DNA of 64,000 nucleotides, from the NCBI RefSeq assembly GCF_000014965.1, contig NC_008554.1:3956001-4020000 (forward strand), written 5' to 3'. The translations under genes and the position numbers were made by a program. This DNA comes from Syntrophobacter fumaroxidans MPOB. GTDB lineage: Bacteria > Desulfobacterota > Syntrophobacteria > Syntrophobacterales > Syntrophobacteraceae. Under the pieces are notes generated by a model. That model did no database searches. It worked only from the letters and a program-made list of their open reading frames with translations, and was not told the origin of the DNA. Shown here piece by piece: positions 41,031-50,696 of the stretch. Within the stretch, counting starts at the first letter, position 1. Every line of letters begins with the position of its first letter.

Positions 41031-43695
41031 CCGCCGTAGACCCGGCGTGAAGACCGGATTCCTCCTTCGGGGTGTTGTAGGCGGCGCGGAGAAAGCATAC
41101 CGCCGCGCCTTTGCGGGCATCGGCGAGGACGTGGGCACAGCGCTTCCCACCGGCGAGAAAGACATCGATCACTTTGATGAACGGTTCGAATTTTTCCGCC
41201 CCCTGGAGAAATTGCGCAAGGCTGTTCGGGGAGTTCTCGAAAAAAGAGAAATTGAAGTCCGCTTCCGGTTCGTCCGGATACAGGGGCAGGTAGATAACGC
41301 GGGATTCGACGAGGTCGAGAAAGAAGTGAGTCCCGTAGGACACGTCCGGTACGTGGCCGTCTTCCACGCGGGCTATCTCCACGAGGACGGAGGCGTTGTT
41401 GATATCCGCGTAGGTCGTGTTGACGCCCAACATGATGTTCGAGCTGCCCCATCGGCCGGGTCCCATCATCATCACCCGGTTCCGGGCAATATCCGGATGC
41501 CTGTTGAGCTCTCCGACAATGCGGCCGATCCCCTGCCGGATTTCCATGGGAGCGCGCACGGCATAGGCGGTCGGGTCCACATAAACGATGTACTTCATGT
41601 CTCTGACCTCGCCTCCCGAGATAGCGCGGTTCGTTCTGAACAGAAGGAGTTCTTTCGGGACCCTGGACGGCAAGACCACGTCTTCGGCCGATCCCGGTAT
41701 TCGCATGGGACGGCACTGCACGATGTTCAGCCGCAGATCCCCGCTCGAACCCGGAGAGGCGGTGAATTCCGTGTCGACGGGATGTCCGTAGGCCGATTCG
41801 AGCGTAGCCAGAAGCTCCTTCATGACTTTTATGAATCCGGTGCGTCCGAGGAGATTGTTGAAGGTCAGGATGCATTTTTCCGGGTTCCTGATGTGACTGC
41901 CCTCAGGGTCGCTCATATATCCGTCCTCGTTGACGGACACGTAGAGAGCAAGATTCGGGTAGTTGTCCCGCTGCGCGATTTCGATCAGGGGAACGCTCCT
42001 GAATTCGTTGCGTTCAAGGTCCAGCAGGTCTATCTCGTGTTGTGAGTAGAATGCGATCTTCGACCCGATTTCAGGGCGAAGGAGCGGGTGGCTCACGGCA
42101 ATCAAACGGGGGTAGTCGCCGCCCTCCCGGTTGACCGCCCGCGTGCCGAGGCCGAAAACAAGCCTGATGATCCCCTGATGGGGATCGATGCGATTCGTCC
42201 ACCGGTACAGGTTGTAAGAAAACGCCACGCCCGCAAGCGAGGGGAAGAAGAAGCCGTCGTAGCGCATTCCCGAAACACGCTGAACGAGGATTGCCATCTG
42301 CTCGTCGGACTCCCCGAGGCCCCGCTGCCTTCGGTATGCAAGGGCATCCGGATTGACGGCGCTTGCATAGACGAGCTTGACCGCCCGCAGGAAAGCCTCC
42401 AGCCTCACCTCGGGGCTTCCCTGGTTCACGCAGAATTCGCTACGGTATTTGCCCGCGAAAGCATTTCCGAAACCATCCTCGAGCAGGCTGCTCGATCGGA
42501 CGATGATCGGGGCTTGACCGAAATACTCGATGAGGTCTTTGAACTGATCCATGATCTCGCCGGGGAATTCGCCTTCAAGGAAACGGTTTTCGACCTGTTC
42601 GAATTCCTCGGTGGAAATCTGTGAATCCCGGGTCAGGCGTAACCTCAAGCGAAAGAGACCGTTATTGATGAGAAATGTGAAAAAGACATCCGAGCCGATG
42701 TAAAACGAATCGTGTTCTTCGAGGACCTCGGAGAAATTCACGTCGCCGGAAGCTTTGCGGAGGATACCCCGGGCGAGGAGCATTCCTGCCGCTTTCCCGC
42801 CGATTCGACCGGAGCCGATCAGCCTGTCTCTGACCTCCAGCAGTTCCTGCAGCGTGAGGTATTCATCCGACAGGCGCTTGTGTTCCGGATCGGCCCCGAT
42901 GATCATCTGCGAGAGTTCCTGTTTCAGGGCCTGGATTTCCGGTGTGCCCTCCAGTTGTTTCAATTCGTTTTCGTCGTACTGGGAGAGCTTCCTGTGAACG
43001 CTGTCCCACGGCGCGATGGAATCCGCCTTGACGCGAAGGGGCGGAACCCCGGCGGTGAGCGATATGGCCGATGCGTCACCGCTGTGAAAGACGGGAGTGA
43101 GAACGCCTTCGGTGAACAAGTGGGGCAGGAACATCTGTGAGGAGTAACGATCCCAGACCTTGAGCGGATGGATATAGAGATTTTCCTTGACATGGTAAAG
43201 ATCGATCAGAACTTGAGTGGTATCCCGGATCCTTGCGACTGCGCGGTGGGAGTGCCGTCCGCGTGTGAGGGCGAAATACGCGACCGTGTCCAGCTCATGA
43301 AGATAGGGGCACGTCACCTGGAAGAAGTTTGCCAGGAGCTCGTCGGTGGCCCATTCCGCCACCAGCTCGGAGAGATTGTCGAACACATAGAAGACGCCCG
43401 TGCCTTTCTTCTCGATGATTCCGTTGACCTGGGCGCTGAACGAATCAAAACCGTGTCTCGGATCGACGTCTTCGCAGCCGACTCCGGCCTCTGGACGGAG
43501 AATGCTTCGACGCGCGCCGAAGCGGACATACACGACGGTGCGACGGTCCTGGACGGCCTGGCTCACAAAGGGATGCACCACGTGCTGGTAGGTGTCCATT
43601 CCGTCCACCTGCCACACCACATTGTCCCCCAGGCGCAACCCCTGCAGGATCCCGTTCAGTGCGGAGATCCCGCTGCTCACGACATCCGATTGCAC
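41005..43695 (-). CDS. PEP/pyruvate-binding-domain protein with a vestigial KaiC-like N-terminus
   Basis: 896 residues. The N-terminal 230 residues resemble a RecA/KaiC-type ATPase (SSGISALNGILQGLRLGDNVVWQVDG) but the P-loop G-x4-GKT is missing, so nucleotide binding is doubtful there. The C-terminal part carries the ATP-grasp domain of PEP synthase and pyruvate phosphate dikinase (GRIGGKAAGMLLARGIL, APIIVRSSSLLEDGFGNAFAGKYRSEF, and QCRPMR near the end). The swivelling His domain and the PEP/pyruvate barrel are absent, so it is not a full PEP synthase. The GTG at 43695 follows GAGGGAGA. A phosphoryl-transfer or regulatory role is inferred. Confidence 0.82.
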   Translation of the reverse strand: MQSDVVSSGISALNGILQGLRLGDNVVWQVDGMDTYQHVVHPFVSQAVQDRRTVVYVRFGARRSILRPEAGVGCEDVDPRHGFDSFSAQVNGIIEKKGTGVFYVFDNLSELVAEWATDELLANFFQVTCPYLHELDTVAYFALTRGRHSHRAVARIRDTTQVLIDLYHVKENLYIHPLKVWDRYSSQMFLPHLFTEGVLTPVFHSGDASAISLTAGVPPLRVKADSIAPWDSVHRKLSQYDENELKQLEGTPEIQALKQELSQMIIGADPEHKRLSDEYLTLQELLEVRDRLIGSGRIGGKAAGMLLARGILRKASGDVNFSEVLEEHDSFYIGSDVFFTFLINNGLFRLRLRLTRDSQISTEEFEQVENRFLEGEFPGEIMDQFKDLIEYFGQAPIIVRSSSLLEDGFGNAFAGKYRSEFCVNQGSPEVRLEAFLRAVKLVYASAVNPDALAYRRQRGLGESDEQMAILVQRVSGMRYDGFFFPSLAGVAFSYNLYRWTNRIDPHQGIIRLVFGLGTRAVNREGGDYPRLIAVSHPLLRPEIGSKIAFYSQHEIDLLDLERNEFRSVPLIEIAQRDNYPNLALYVSVNEDGYMSDPEGSHIRNPEKCILTFNNLLGRTGFIKVMKELLATLESAYGHPVDTEFTASPGSSGDLRLNIVQCRPMRIPGSAEDVVLPSRVPKELLLFRTNRAISGGEVRDMKYIVYVDPTAYAVRAPMEIRQGIGRIVGELNRHPDIARNRVMMMGPGRWGSSNIMLGVNTTYADINNASVLVEIARVEDGHVPDVSYGTHFFLDLVESRVIYLPLYPDEPEADFNFSFFENSPNSLAQFLQGAEKFEPFIKVIDVFLAGGKRCAHVLADARKGAAVCFLRAAYNTPKEESGLHAGSTAVTVAKPSA

Positions 43696-43761
43696 CTTCT
43701 CTCCCTCTTACGAACATTCCTCCCGGCCTCGCGCCGGAAAAAACATCAAACCCCAGAAACA

Positions 43762-43799
43762 ACCGCCGAGACGGCGTATCTATTCGCCGTCTCGGCGGT
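43762..43799 (-). terminator. Stem-loop terminator of the glutamate dehydrogenase operon
   Basis: ACCGCCGAGACGGCG (43762-43776) pairs perfectly with 43785-43799 around an eight-base loop. On the minus strand it lies about 170 bases after the dehydrogenase stop and is followed by TTGTTTC and a later T6 run, so it probably ends that transcript before the PEP/pyruvate-binding gene. Confidence 0.6.
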
Positions 43800-43970
43800 G
43801 CGTCGCGATCTGCAAAGCCGATCCCGTGTCTCTCAGTATCTATGGCCAACGGCCATGAGCCGGACCCCATCTCGCCCATGGCCATCGGTTTAAGCCTGCC
43901 ACCAATAAAGGGGCATCAGGAACAGGCCGCGAGGACTTCTCCCTGCCCTCGCGGAACAAGACGGCTGTCG

Positions 43971-45230
43971 CTATACCCAACCACGCAATTTCATGGCTTC
44001 GACAACCCTTGCAACCGCAACCGCGTATGCGGCTTTGCGCATGTTGATCTTGTATTTTTCCGACAATTCAACAACCTCATGATACGCCTTCGTCATCCTT
44101 TTGTCCAGCTTTTCATGGACTTCCGCCTCATCCCAGTAATACATGTAGGCATTCTGAACCATTTCAAAATAGGAAACGGTGACGCCTCCGGCGTTGCACA
44201 GGAAGTCCGGGATGACGTGTATTCCCTTGCGATAGAGGACCTCATCGGCGTCGGGGGTGGTCGGCCCGTTGGCCAATTCGACGAGTATCTTGGCTTTCAC
44301 CTTGTCAACGTTCCGCTCGGTGATGGTGTTCTCAAGGGCGGCCAGTACCAGCACGTCCACATCCAGCGCCAAGAGCTCGTCGTTTGTCATGTTCCGCGTA
44401 CCCTCGCAGTTCAGGACGGATGACGTCTTTCTCTTGTGCGCGTCCACCGTATCGGCGCAGATGCCGTTCTCGCAGGTGACGGCGCCCTTCGAGTCGCAAA
44501 CCGCCACAACCTTGATGCCGAACATGGATTGAGCAAGGCTTGCCGCGTAGGATCCCGCATTGCCGTATCCCTGGATGGCCATGGTCGCCTTGCTCAAGTC
44601 CAGGCCTACACGACGGGCCGCTTCTCGAAGCGTGTACATGCCGCCCCTGGCCGTAGCATCCCCTCGTCCGGGAGACCCCCCCAGAGAGAGGGGTTTGCCC
44701 GTGATGACACCAAATTGGTTCTTTCCGATGATGGACGAGTACTCATCAACCATCCACGCCATGATTTGCGGATTGGTATAGACGTCGGGAGCGGGTATGT
44801 CCTTGTCCGGCCCGATGAAGGCACCGACGGCCTTTATGTAGCTCCGGCTTATGCGCTCGAGCTCGAATTGCGAGAGCTCCTTCGGGTTGCAGATCACTCC
44901 CCCTTTTGCACCGCCCAGGGGCAGGTCCAGCAGGGCACATTTCCAGGTCATCCATGCGGCGAGTGCCCGAACCGTGTCCACGGTCTCTTCGGGATGGAAC
45001 CGGATGCCGCCCTTGGTGGGACCCTTGGCGTCATTGTATTGGACTCGGAAGCCCTGGAACAGCTTCGTCGTGCCGTCGTCCATGCGGACGGGGAAATTCA
45101 CGTGGAACTCGCGCATGGGGCGCAGGAGCACTTCCCGGGTACTTTGCCCGAGCTTGAGCACATCCGCGCAGTCATTGATCTGCTTCTGAGCTATCTTGAA
45201 CGGATTACTGTGATTGTCGGTGCCTGCCAT
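43971..45230 (-). CDS. Glu/Leu/Phe/Val dehydrogenase (copy 2)
   Basis: 419-residue amino-acid dehydrogenase paralogous to 17966-19216, with the same landmarks: GPTKGGIRFHPEETVDTVRA, MTWKCALLDLPLGGAKGGV, DKDIPAPDVYTNPQIMAWM, Rossmann motif GYGNAGSYAA and Asp at the second strand end (AVCDSKGA), favouring NAD. The start ATG at 45230 follows AGGAAG; the frame is open to 45263. It lies 36 bases after two small paralogous genes on the same strand, which probably form an operon with it, and is followed by a strong stem-loop. The two copies may differ in substrate or be used under different conditions; not visible from sequence. Confidence 0.93.
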   Translation of the reverse strand: MAGTDNHSNPFKIAQKQINDCADVLKLGQSTREVLLRPMREFHVNFPVRMDDGTTKLFQGFRVQYNDAKGPTKGGIRFHPEETVDTVRALAAWMTWKCALLDLPLGGAKGGVICNPKELSQFELERISRSYIKAVGAFIGPDKDIPAPDVYTNPQIMAWMVDEYSSIIGKNQFGVITGKPLSLGGSPGRGDATARGGMYTLREAARRVGLDLSKATMAIQGYGNAGSYAASLAQSMFGIKVVAVCDSKGAVTCENGICADTVDAHKRKTSSVLNCEGTRNMTNDELLALDVDVLVLAALENTITERNVDKVKAKILVELANGPTTPDADEVLYRKGIHVIPDFLCNAGGVTVSYFEMVQNAYMYYWDEAEVHEKLDKRMTKAYHEVVELSEKYKINMRKAAYAVAVARVVEAMKLRGWV

Positions 45231-45266
45231 CTGTCTTCTTCCTCTCGTTTTAGACTTTCCCAAAAT

Positions 45267-45617
45267 TCATTCCATTGCCCTTGAGTCCTTGTCCGCGTGC
45301 ATCGTCACCACCGTCGTCCCTTCGGAAAACCGCTTCGCATAATCGATTTGATGTTTCAACAGCCACATCTTCTCGAGAAATTCCGGCCACCCGCATTTCG
45401 GCTTGAATCCCTTTTCCGCCTCGGGAAGGATCATCACCCCATCGGTAACCGTTCCCTGCAACTCCTGCCACAACTCCGCCCATGCGTCCTGCGCGCCTTG
45501 CAGAACGACCCCCGTGACTTTCCTGTGATGTTTGAATTTCTCCGCAGGCAACAAGACCTTCCGTCCCTTGCCCGGTTTCCTGCCGGAGACAACCGTGAGT
45601 TGTTTCGTCATGATCAT
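45267..45617 (-). CDS. Small protein of unknown function, paralog of the gene at 45614-45967
   Basis: 116 residues, no family recognised. The basic N-terminus (RKPGKGRKVLLPAEKFKHHRK; conserved core not implied) is followed by a helical part. Residues 42-54 (AQDAWAELWQELQ) and 80-100 (LEKMWLLKHQIDYAKRFSEG) align with AQALWQEIWDLLQ and LEKLHLLGVLIDYAGRLCEG of the upstream neighbour. ATG 45617 has AAGGAAGGAG and overlaps the upstream stop by four bases (ATGA). It lies 36 bases ahead of glutamate dehydrogenase, so expression of the three is linked. Confidence 0.72.
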   Translation of the reverse strand: MIMTKQLTVVSGRKPGKGRKVLLPAEKFKHHRKVTGVVLQGAQDAWAELWQELQGTVTDGVMILPEAEKGFKPKCGWPEFLEKMWLLKHQIDYAKRFSEGTTVVTMHADKDSRAME

Positions 45618-45967
45618 TGCTCTCCTTCCTTATGAGGCAGGTCTCCTATGGAACCCTCGCAAAGCCTTCCGGCATAATCGATCAAGACGCCCAGGAGGTG
45701 GAGTTTCTCAAGGACCAGGCTCGAAGCCTCTCCGGCAGAAAGGCGGCAGGCTGAGCTGTTTGAGCCGTCGAGGATCTCTTCGGCCGAACGCGAGTCCTGA
45801 AGCAGGTCCCAGATCTCCTGCCAGAGCGCCTGGGCGTCGCTCATGACGCTGGCGGCAATCCCCCGGAAATGCCGCAATCTTGCGTTGGCACGCCGAATTT
45901 CCCTGTCCATGCCTCCGGTGCGACTGCTGCTCCAATACCTGGTTTCGATCTCAGTCGGATCTTTCAT
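45614..45967 (-). CDS. Small protein of unknown function, paralog of the gene at 45267-45617
   Basis: 117 residues, predicted all-helical and cytosolic, no family recognised. It shares two blocks with its downstream neighbour: AQALWQEIWDLLQ (residues 45-57) and LEKLHLLGVLIDYAGRLCEG (86-105). I chose ATG 45967, which follows GGGAGG; the frame is open to 46081 but that part reads as non-coding. First gene of a probable operon with the paralog and glutamate dehydrogenase. Confidence 0.68.
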   Translation of the reverse strand: MKDPTEIETRYWSSSRTGGMDREIRRANARLRHFRGIAASVMSDAQALWQEIWDLLQDSRSAEEILDGSNSSACRLSAGEASSLVLEKLHLLGVLIDYAGRLCEGSIGDLPHKEGEQ

Positions 45968-46574
45968 TGCGCAGCCTCCCATTGGGGCAGTCAACATGCA
46001 AAACGCTCCAGCAATGGTGCAGGCAATTAGCGTGCCGAAGGGCCATGGCGGGATGAGTCTCATCCAAGATGCCGGTATCAATGGGATTTTCCATGAGTGA
46101 GGAGTGCGCGAGCGCCTTGAAGCTCACGGGCTTCTGCTGCTCCCGCACCATGGAGGCAGGCAACAGAATTGTCGCCGAGTGGGACAGACACCGGGAATTT
46201 GGATCATTCCCGACGCTGTTCAGGATCTGAACAGGGGTGGTGAGAAAACAACAATCTCGATGACGGGACCGATGAATCGGCGTTCGAAAATGCGCCCTCG
46301 GTGCATTCAGGGGCGTCTTGCGGAGCCCCTTTGACGTGTCTTCATTCAAATTTACCCAGAAAACAGATTCCCGGGTGAGCCTGTTTTCATGCTTCGCGGG
46401 TGACGCGCAGCATCGTGGAACATTGCGTTCAAGCCGACGGCAATGGGCGGGAGGGCATAAAGTCCTCTCCTTGCACCATCGCGTGAATTGGAGGTGCGGG
46501 GTTTATCTCCACGGCCCCCATTTCGCTGATCCCGTATTCCGTGATCTTGAAGGCCAATCCGTGGTGCGTCCGGT
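45968..46574. other. Intergenic region
   Basis: About 600 bases downstream of the NtrC-type gene and upstream of the small-paralog operon, all minus strand. GAAAACAG (46359-46366) can pair with CTGTTTTC (46381-46388) around a 14-base loop. Promoter of the downstream operon should be here; no boxes assigned. No gene seen. Confidence 0.4.
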
Positions 46575-48017
46575 TCACTCCGAAGGCGGCAGAAAATCGA
46601 ATTTCTTCATGCGGTGCCTGAGTGTATTGCGGCTGACGCCAAGCACTCTCGCGGCTTTGACCTGGTTGTTGCCGCACTGTTCGAGGACTTTGGACAACAG
46701 GATTCTCTCAACCATATCGATGATGCTCTCATGCATCGCTTCACCCCCGACCTGCAGCAGGTCCGGGATCAGCTCCTCGAGCTTTCGTTCCACCCTCGCC
46801 CATGGGTTTTTGTCCCATTCAGGCGACGACGGTTCATGGCCGCCGGAGTCGAACCGGAGATGTTCCTCGCGGATGACGTCGCCCGAAGAGAGCACGACCG
46901 CGCGCCTGACGGTGTTCTCGAGCTCTCTCACGTTTCCCGGCCAGGCATGGGACTTCAGCTTCGCAAGGGCACCGTCTTCGATACGTCGAATCGGGGACTT
47001 GTACTCCTCTCCAAAACGGACCAGGAAATAATCGACCAGGGCCGGGATGTCTTCCGGGCGTTCCCGCAACGGCGGCAGATGGATGGAGATGATTTTGAGC
47101 CTCCAGTAGAGATCTTCCCTGAATCTGCCTTGTTCGACCGCTCTTTCGAGGTTCTTGTTCGTTGCCACGAGGACCCTGACGTCCACCTTCAGGGGCTGTT
47201 CGGCGCCGACCCGTTCGATCTCCCCGTATTGGAGCGCACGGAGAAGCTTGGCCTGCGTGGAAAGAGGCATCTCGGCGATTTCATCGAAGAACAGCGTGCC
47301 GCCGTGGCATCTTTCAAACTTGCCGATGTGAGTGCGCTCGGCACCCGTGAAGGCCCCGCGTTCGTAGCCAAAAAGCTCGCTCTCGAAAAGCGTCTCCGGG
47401 ATGGCGGCACAGTTGACCCCGAGAAACGGCTTGTTTTTTCGGTCACTATGGTGATAGAGGGCCCGGGCGACCAGTTCCTTCCCCGTGCCGGATTCTCCGG
47501 TGATGAGCACCGTGACGTCCTTGTTTGCGACCTGCCCGATGAGCTTATAGACCTCCTGCATTCGAGTGTGATTGCCGATGATCTTGATTTCTCCCTTTGG
47601 AACCCGGGCGGATGTGAGGCTGTGGGCCGGAAAGCTCACCACCTCCTTCATGAGGCGGTTCACCTCGAGGGCATCCCTGGCAATGCGCTCCAGCCCGTTC
47701 CTGTCGAAAGGCTTGAGGAGATAGTCGTACGCTCCGAGCTTCATGGCTTCGATGGCCGTGTCCATGGTGCCGTAGGCAGTCATCACGATGATGGGCGTTT
47801 TCACCTGCAGGCGCCGGATCTCCTTGAGGGTTTCGAGCCCGTTCTTGCCCGGCATCTTGTAATCGAGGAGAATCAGGTCGAAGGGTTCGCGTCCCACCGC
47901 CTCCAAGGCCGCCGTTCCGCTGTTGCACGAGAGCACTTCGTATTCCTTCCTGGAAAAGAAACGGGTAAGGAAGTGAACGAGGCCCTCGTCGTCGTCAACG
48001 ATCAATATCTTATCCAT
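46575..48017 (-). CDS. NtrC-type sigma54-dependent response regulator
   Basis: 480-residue transcription activator: receiver domain with phosphoacceptor D52 (LILLDYKMPGKNG) and K102, AAA+ domain with Walker A GESGTGKE, the sigma54-contacting GAFTGA loop (YERGAFTGAERTH), GGTLFFDEIAEMPL and R-finger region WPGNVRELENTVRRAV, and a Fis-type helix-turn-helix at the C-terminus (NNQVKAARVLGVSRNTLRHRMKKF in two parts). Start ATG 48017; the long N-terminal extension in the same frame is not real. It overlaps the sensor kinase gene by eight bases and is its cognate regulator. Targets are unknown. Confidence 0.94.
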   Translation of the reverse strand: MDKILIVDDDEGLVHFLTRFFSRKEYEVLSCNSGTAALEAVGREPFDLILLDYKMPGKNGLETLKEIRRLQVKTPIIVMTAYGTMDTAIEAMKLGAYDYLLKPFDRNGLERIARDALEVNRLMKEVVSFPAHSLTSARVPKGEIKIIGNHTRMQEVYKLIGQVANKDVTVLITGESGTGKELVARALYHHSDRKNKPFLGVNCAAIPETLFESELFGYERGAFTGAERTHIGKFERCHGGTLFFDEIAEMPLSTQAKLLRALQYGEIERVGAEQPLKVDVRVLVATNKNLERAVEQGRFREDLYWRLKIISIHLPPLRERPEDIPALVDYFLVRFGEEYKSPIRRIEDGALAKLKSHAWPGNVRELENTVRRAVVLSSGDVIREEHLRFDSGGHEPSSPEWDKNPWARVERKLEELIPDLLQVGGEAMHESIIDMVERILLSKVLEQCGNNQVKAARVLGVSRNTLRHRMKKFDFLPPSE

Positions 48018-49914
48018 CTTTCTCAAGCATTCCTTCCACTCGAATCGGGATGAGCAATGAGAACGTCGCACCCCCGCCCACGCCGTTTTCCACTCGGATC
48101 CTCCCGCCATGCCTCTTGACCGTGCCGTCAACGATGGAAAGACCAAGCCCGGTACCGGTGGCCTTGGTGGTGAAGAAGGGATCGAAAAGGCTCGGCATGG
48201 CCTCCTCCCGTATTCCCGGCCCGGTGTCCGCAACGTCGATGCGGATATACTCCCGCAATCCTTTATCCGTCACGGACGGTTCCAGTTCGGCGAGGAGACT
48301 CAATTCTCCGCCTGCATTCAATGCCTCGAGCCCGTTGACCATGAGATTCAGAAGGGCTTCTCCAAGCTGCTTTCTATCCCCCCGGATCCGTGGAAGTGAG
48401 TCGGCTATCCTGGTCCGGACCACGGTTTCCTGCTGTTTTGCTCTCGGCCCCGCCACCAGCAGAGCGTCTTGAATCAGTTCCTTGACGTCCACTTCCGTGA
48501 ATACCGGAGCCTGCGGCTTGGCAAAGTCGAGGAACCGGTTGATCGTGGCCTCCATGCGCAATATTTGAGTCATGGCGATCTGAAAGTCTTCCTCGTACTC
48601 GAAAGATATTTCCAGCTCGCTTTCAATGGACTGCAGAAACATTTTGAGCGATGTGAGGGGCGTCCTGATCTCGTGAGCGACACCGGCGGCAAGCTGCCCC
48701 AGGGACGCCAGCTGCTGTGAGCGGGCAACCGCCGCCTGGGTCCGCTTCAGCCTTACGTCCGTTTCCTTGAGCTCCGCTTCACTGCGGGTGACTTTCTCCT
48801 CCAGCCTGTTCTGCCGGTCCTTCAACTGCCTCGCCATTTCACCGAAGGCGTCGTAGAGGAGCCCCACCTCATCGCCGCGATCCATTGTCTCGATATCCAC
48901 CCTCTCGAAGTCTCCCCGGGCAAGAGAGCGGGCTGCCGTGCTCAGCCTTCGAATCGGAGTGGCAACATACCTCGAGAGCAACCACGCGGAAATCAGCGTG
49001 CCGAAGATGGCCGTGGCGATGACGAGGAACACGAAGCGCCTCAGTTCATTGACGGCATGGAAGGCCTCCGCCTTGTCCTGCTCCACCACGAGGGCCCAGT
49101 CCGTGTCGCCTACCATCATCGAGGCCCCGATGACCTCGATTCCCCGATAGTCGATGTAACTGATTCTGCGGTTTCGGCCACTGAGAATATTCTTGAAGCT
49201 CTCCGACTGGGCGATGTTCTGAGTGAGTATTCTCCGCGGCTCCTTGTGGGCAAGAAATGTGCCTTCCCGGTCCACGAGGTAGCACTCCCCCGTTTCCCCC
49301 AGCGAAACCCGCAACACAACAGCGAGAATCGTGCCGGTCCCGACGGATGCTCTGACGACGCCTTTCAGATCTCCGGATTCTCCGATCAGCGGAGCCGAGA
49401 TGAGAAGGCAGGATTCCTTTCCGTCGGAGCTCAACTGAATGGCGGGCATGCTCAGCCCGGCGATTTCGGGCTCCACTCCCCGATCTCCCACCCGGAGCTC
49501 CGACGCCGTTCCTCCGACGCGACAGATCGTATGGCCCTGGAGGGTCTGCACCGCAATTTCATCGTACACTCTGTACTTATTTCTCACCAACTCCAAGTAG
49601 GGAACGATCTGTTCCGGCTCCATGGACCTCAGGACCGACGAACCCGCCATGACTTCAAGGTCGGCCTTGCGTTCGGAAATCCACCGCCCGAGCAGCGCGG
49701 CCTTGTCCACCGCCACTTGCCCGATCTGGTTCGTGGCCATATTCAGGATGAGCTCCTCCGCCGTCCGGATGGAAAGCATTCCGACCGCGCAAAGCGGCAC
49801 CAGCGCGAACACGAAGAAAAGCAGCATCAATTTGACTTGCAGGCTGTTCACCGGAAGTGCCTTTTTCAATCCGGCCCCCAAATCCGAGCATTTGTCAGAT
49901 TTTATTTGCCCCAC
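48010..49914 (-). CDS. Cache-HAMP sensor histidine kinase
   Basis: 634-residue membrane kinase. Membrane segment 1 (about 28-46, LMLLFFVFALVPLCAVGML), periplasmic dCache-type sensor (about 50-290, with GETGECYLVDREGTFLAH), membrane segment 2 (RFVFLVIATAIFGTLISAWLL), HAMP (RYVATPIRRLSTAARSLARG), coiled coil, HisKA with the phosphoacceptor in GVAHEIRTPLTSLKMFL, and HATPase (LLNLMVNGLEA, DVADTGPGI, FDPFFTTKATGTGLGL). It senses an extracytoplasmic small molecule and pairs with the NtrC-type regulator that follows. The start is uncertain: GTG 49914 lacks a good ribosome-binding site. Confidence 0.92.
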   Translation of the reverse strand: MGQIKSDKCSDLGAGLKKALPVNSLQVKLMLLFFVFALVPLCAVGMLSIRTAEELILNMATNQIGQVAVDKAALLGRWISERKADLEVMAGSSVLRSMEPEQIVPYLELVRNKYRVYDEIAVQTLQGHTICRVGGTASELRVGDRGVEPEIAGLSMPAIQLSSDGKESCLLISAPLIGESGDLKGVVRASVGTGTILAVVLRVSLGETGECYLVDREGTFLAHKEPRRILTQNIAQSESFKNILSGRNRRISYIDYRGIEVIGASMMVGDTDWALVVEQDKAEAFHAVNELRRFVFLVIATAIFGTLISAWLLSRYVATPIRRLSTAARSLARGDFERVDIETMDRGDEVGLLYDAFGEMARQLKDRQNRLEEKVTRSEAELKETDVRLKRTQAAVARSQQLASLGQLAAGVAHEIRTPLTSLKMFLQSIESELEISFEYEEDFQIAMTQILRMEATINRFLDFAKPQAPVFTEVDVKELIQDALLVAGPRAKQQETVVRTRIADSLPRIRGDRKQLGEALLNLMVNGLEALNAGGELSLLAELEPSVTDKGLREYIRIDVADTGPGIREEAMPSLFDPFFTTKATGTGLGLSIVDGTVKRHGGRIRVENGVGGGATFSLLIPIRVEGMLEKDG

Positions 49915-50696
49915 TGCAAGGAGTCTTTCGAAAACCCGACGAAAGCACCGAGTGAATCGGCACTCAATTATATGCAGAAAACCTCAAAATAGCGATATCT
50001 TGCGCAGTGCCGTCCAGCGGCTCCCCCGTATCCGTCTCTCCTGGTCCTTTCCCCCCCGGCGGGCTGCATTGCGGCCAGTTCGTGAAAGTGTGCCGCAAAC
50101 CTGTCGTCTCCGTGCTTCGACGCGCTCACGGGGAACCTGGTGCTCCTCTCCTTTCCGATCCGTGGCGCTTCCGCGGGTGTAGGCCGTTTTCCAATTCAGT
50201 GTCTGGACGGTTCTGCCGATTGGACGGGAAAGTCACGTGGAGTCCATGGCAGACACCGATGCAGGCGCGAGCGGACTTTTTCAGTTCATCTGAGCAGGCG
50301 GGGAAGGTTCACGCAGGATGAACCCCCGCATCGTCATTCGTCAGAGGGAGACTCAAGGGCCGGGAAAAACACAAGAAGAGGCCGGTACGGCCGCATCGTC
50401 CAGGGGAACGACACGGGGGAATGTGCGGATATCCGTCCGGAATGGCAATGTATTCGAGACAGCGCCCGCCGAGCTTTCCCGAGACAATGCATGGGTGCGG
50501 GCATTGCGAAGCCGCACCGGCGGGGACTGCGCTCGTCCATGCCGTCCCGGAAGCCGGATCGCCGTCGACCCGAGGCGGGCACGGTTTCGGCGTGCACACG
50601 GAGGGCTCGGGGGCTTTGTGCGGGGTGGGGTTTCGTTTCTCCTTGACCCAGCCTTGTCCCGCACGATTGTCCAATCGAGGAAAAACGGAGTCGCAT
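49915..50696. other. Long non-coding stretch
   Basis: About 780 bases between the divergent kinase gene and a small plus-strand gene. Open frames exist on both strands over 50140-50700 but have no ribosome-binding site, domain or composition to support them. No gene called. Confidence 0.35.
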
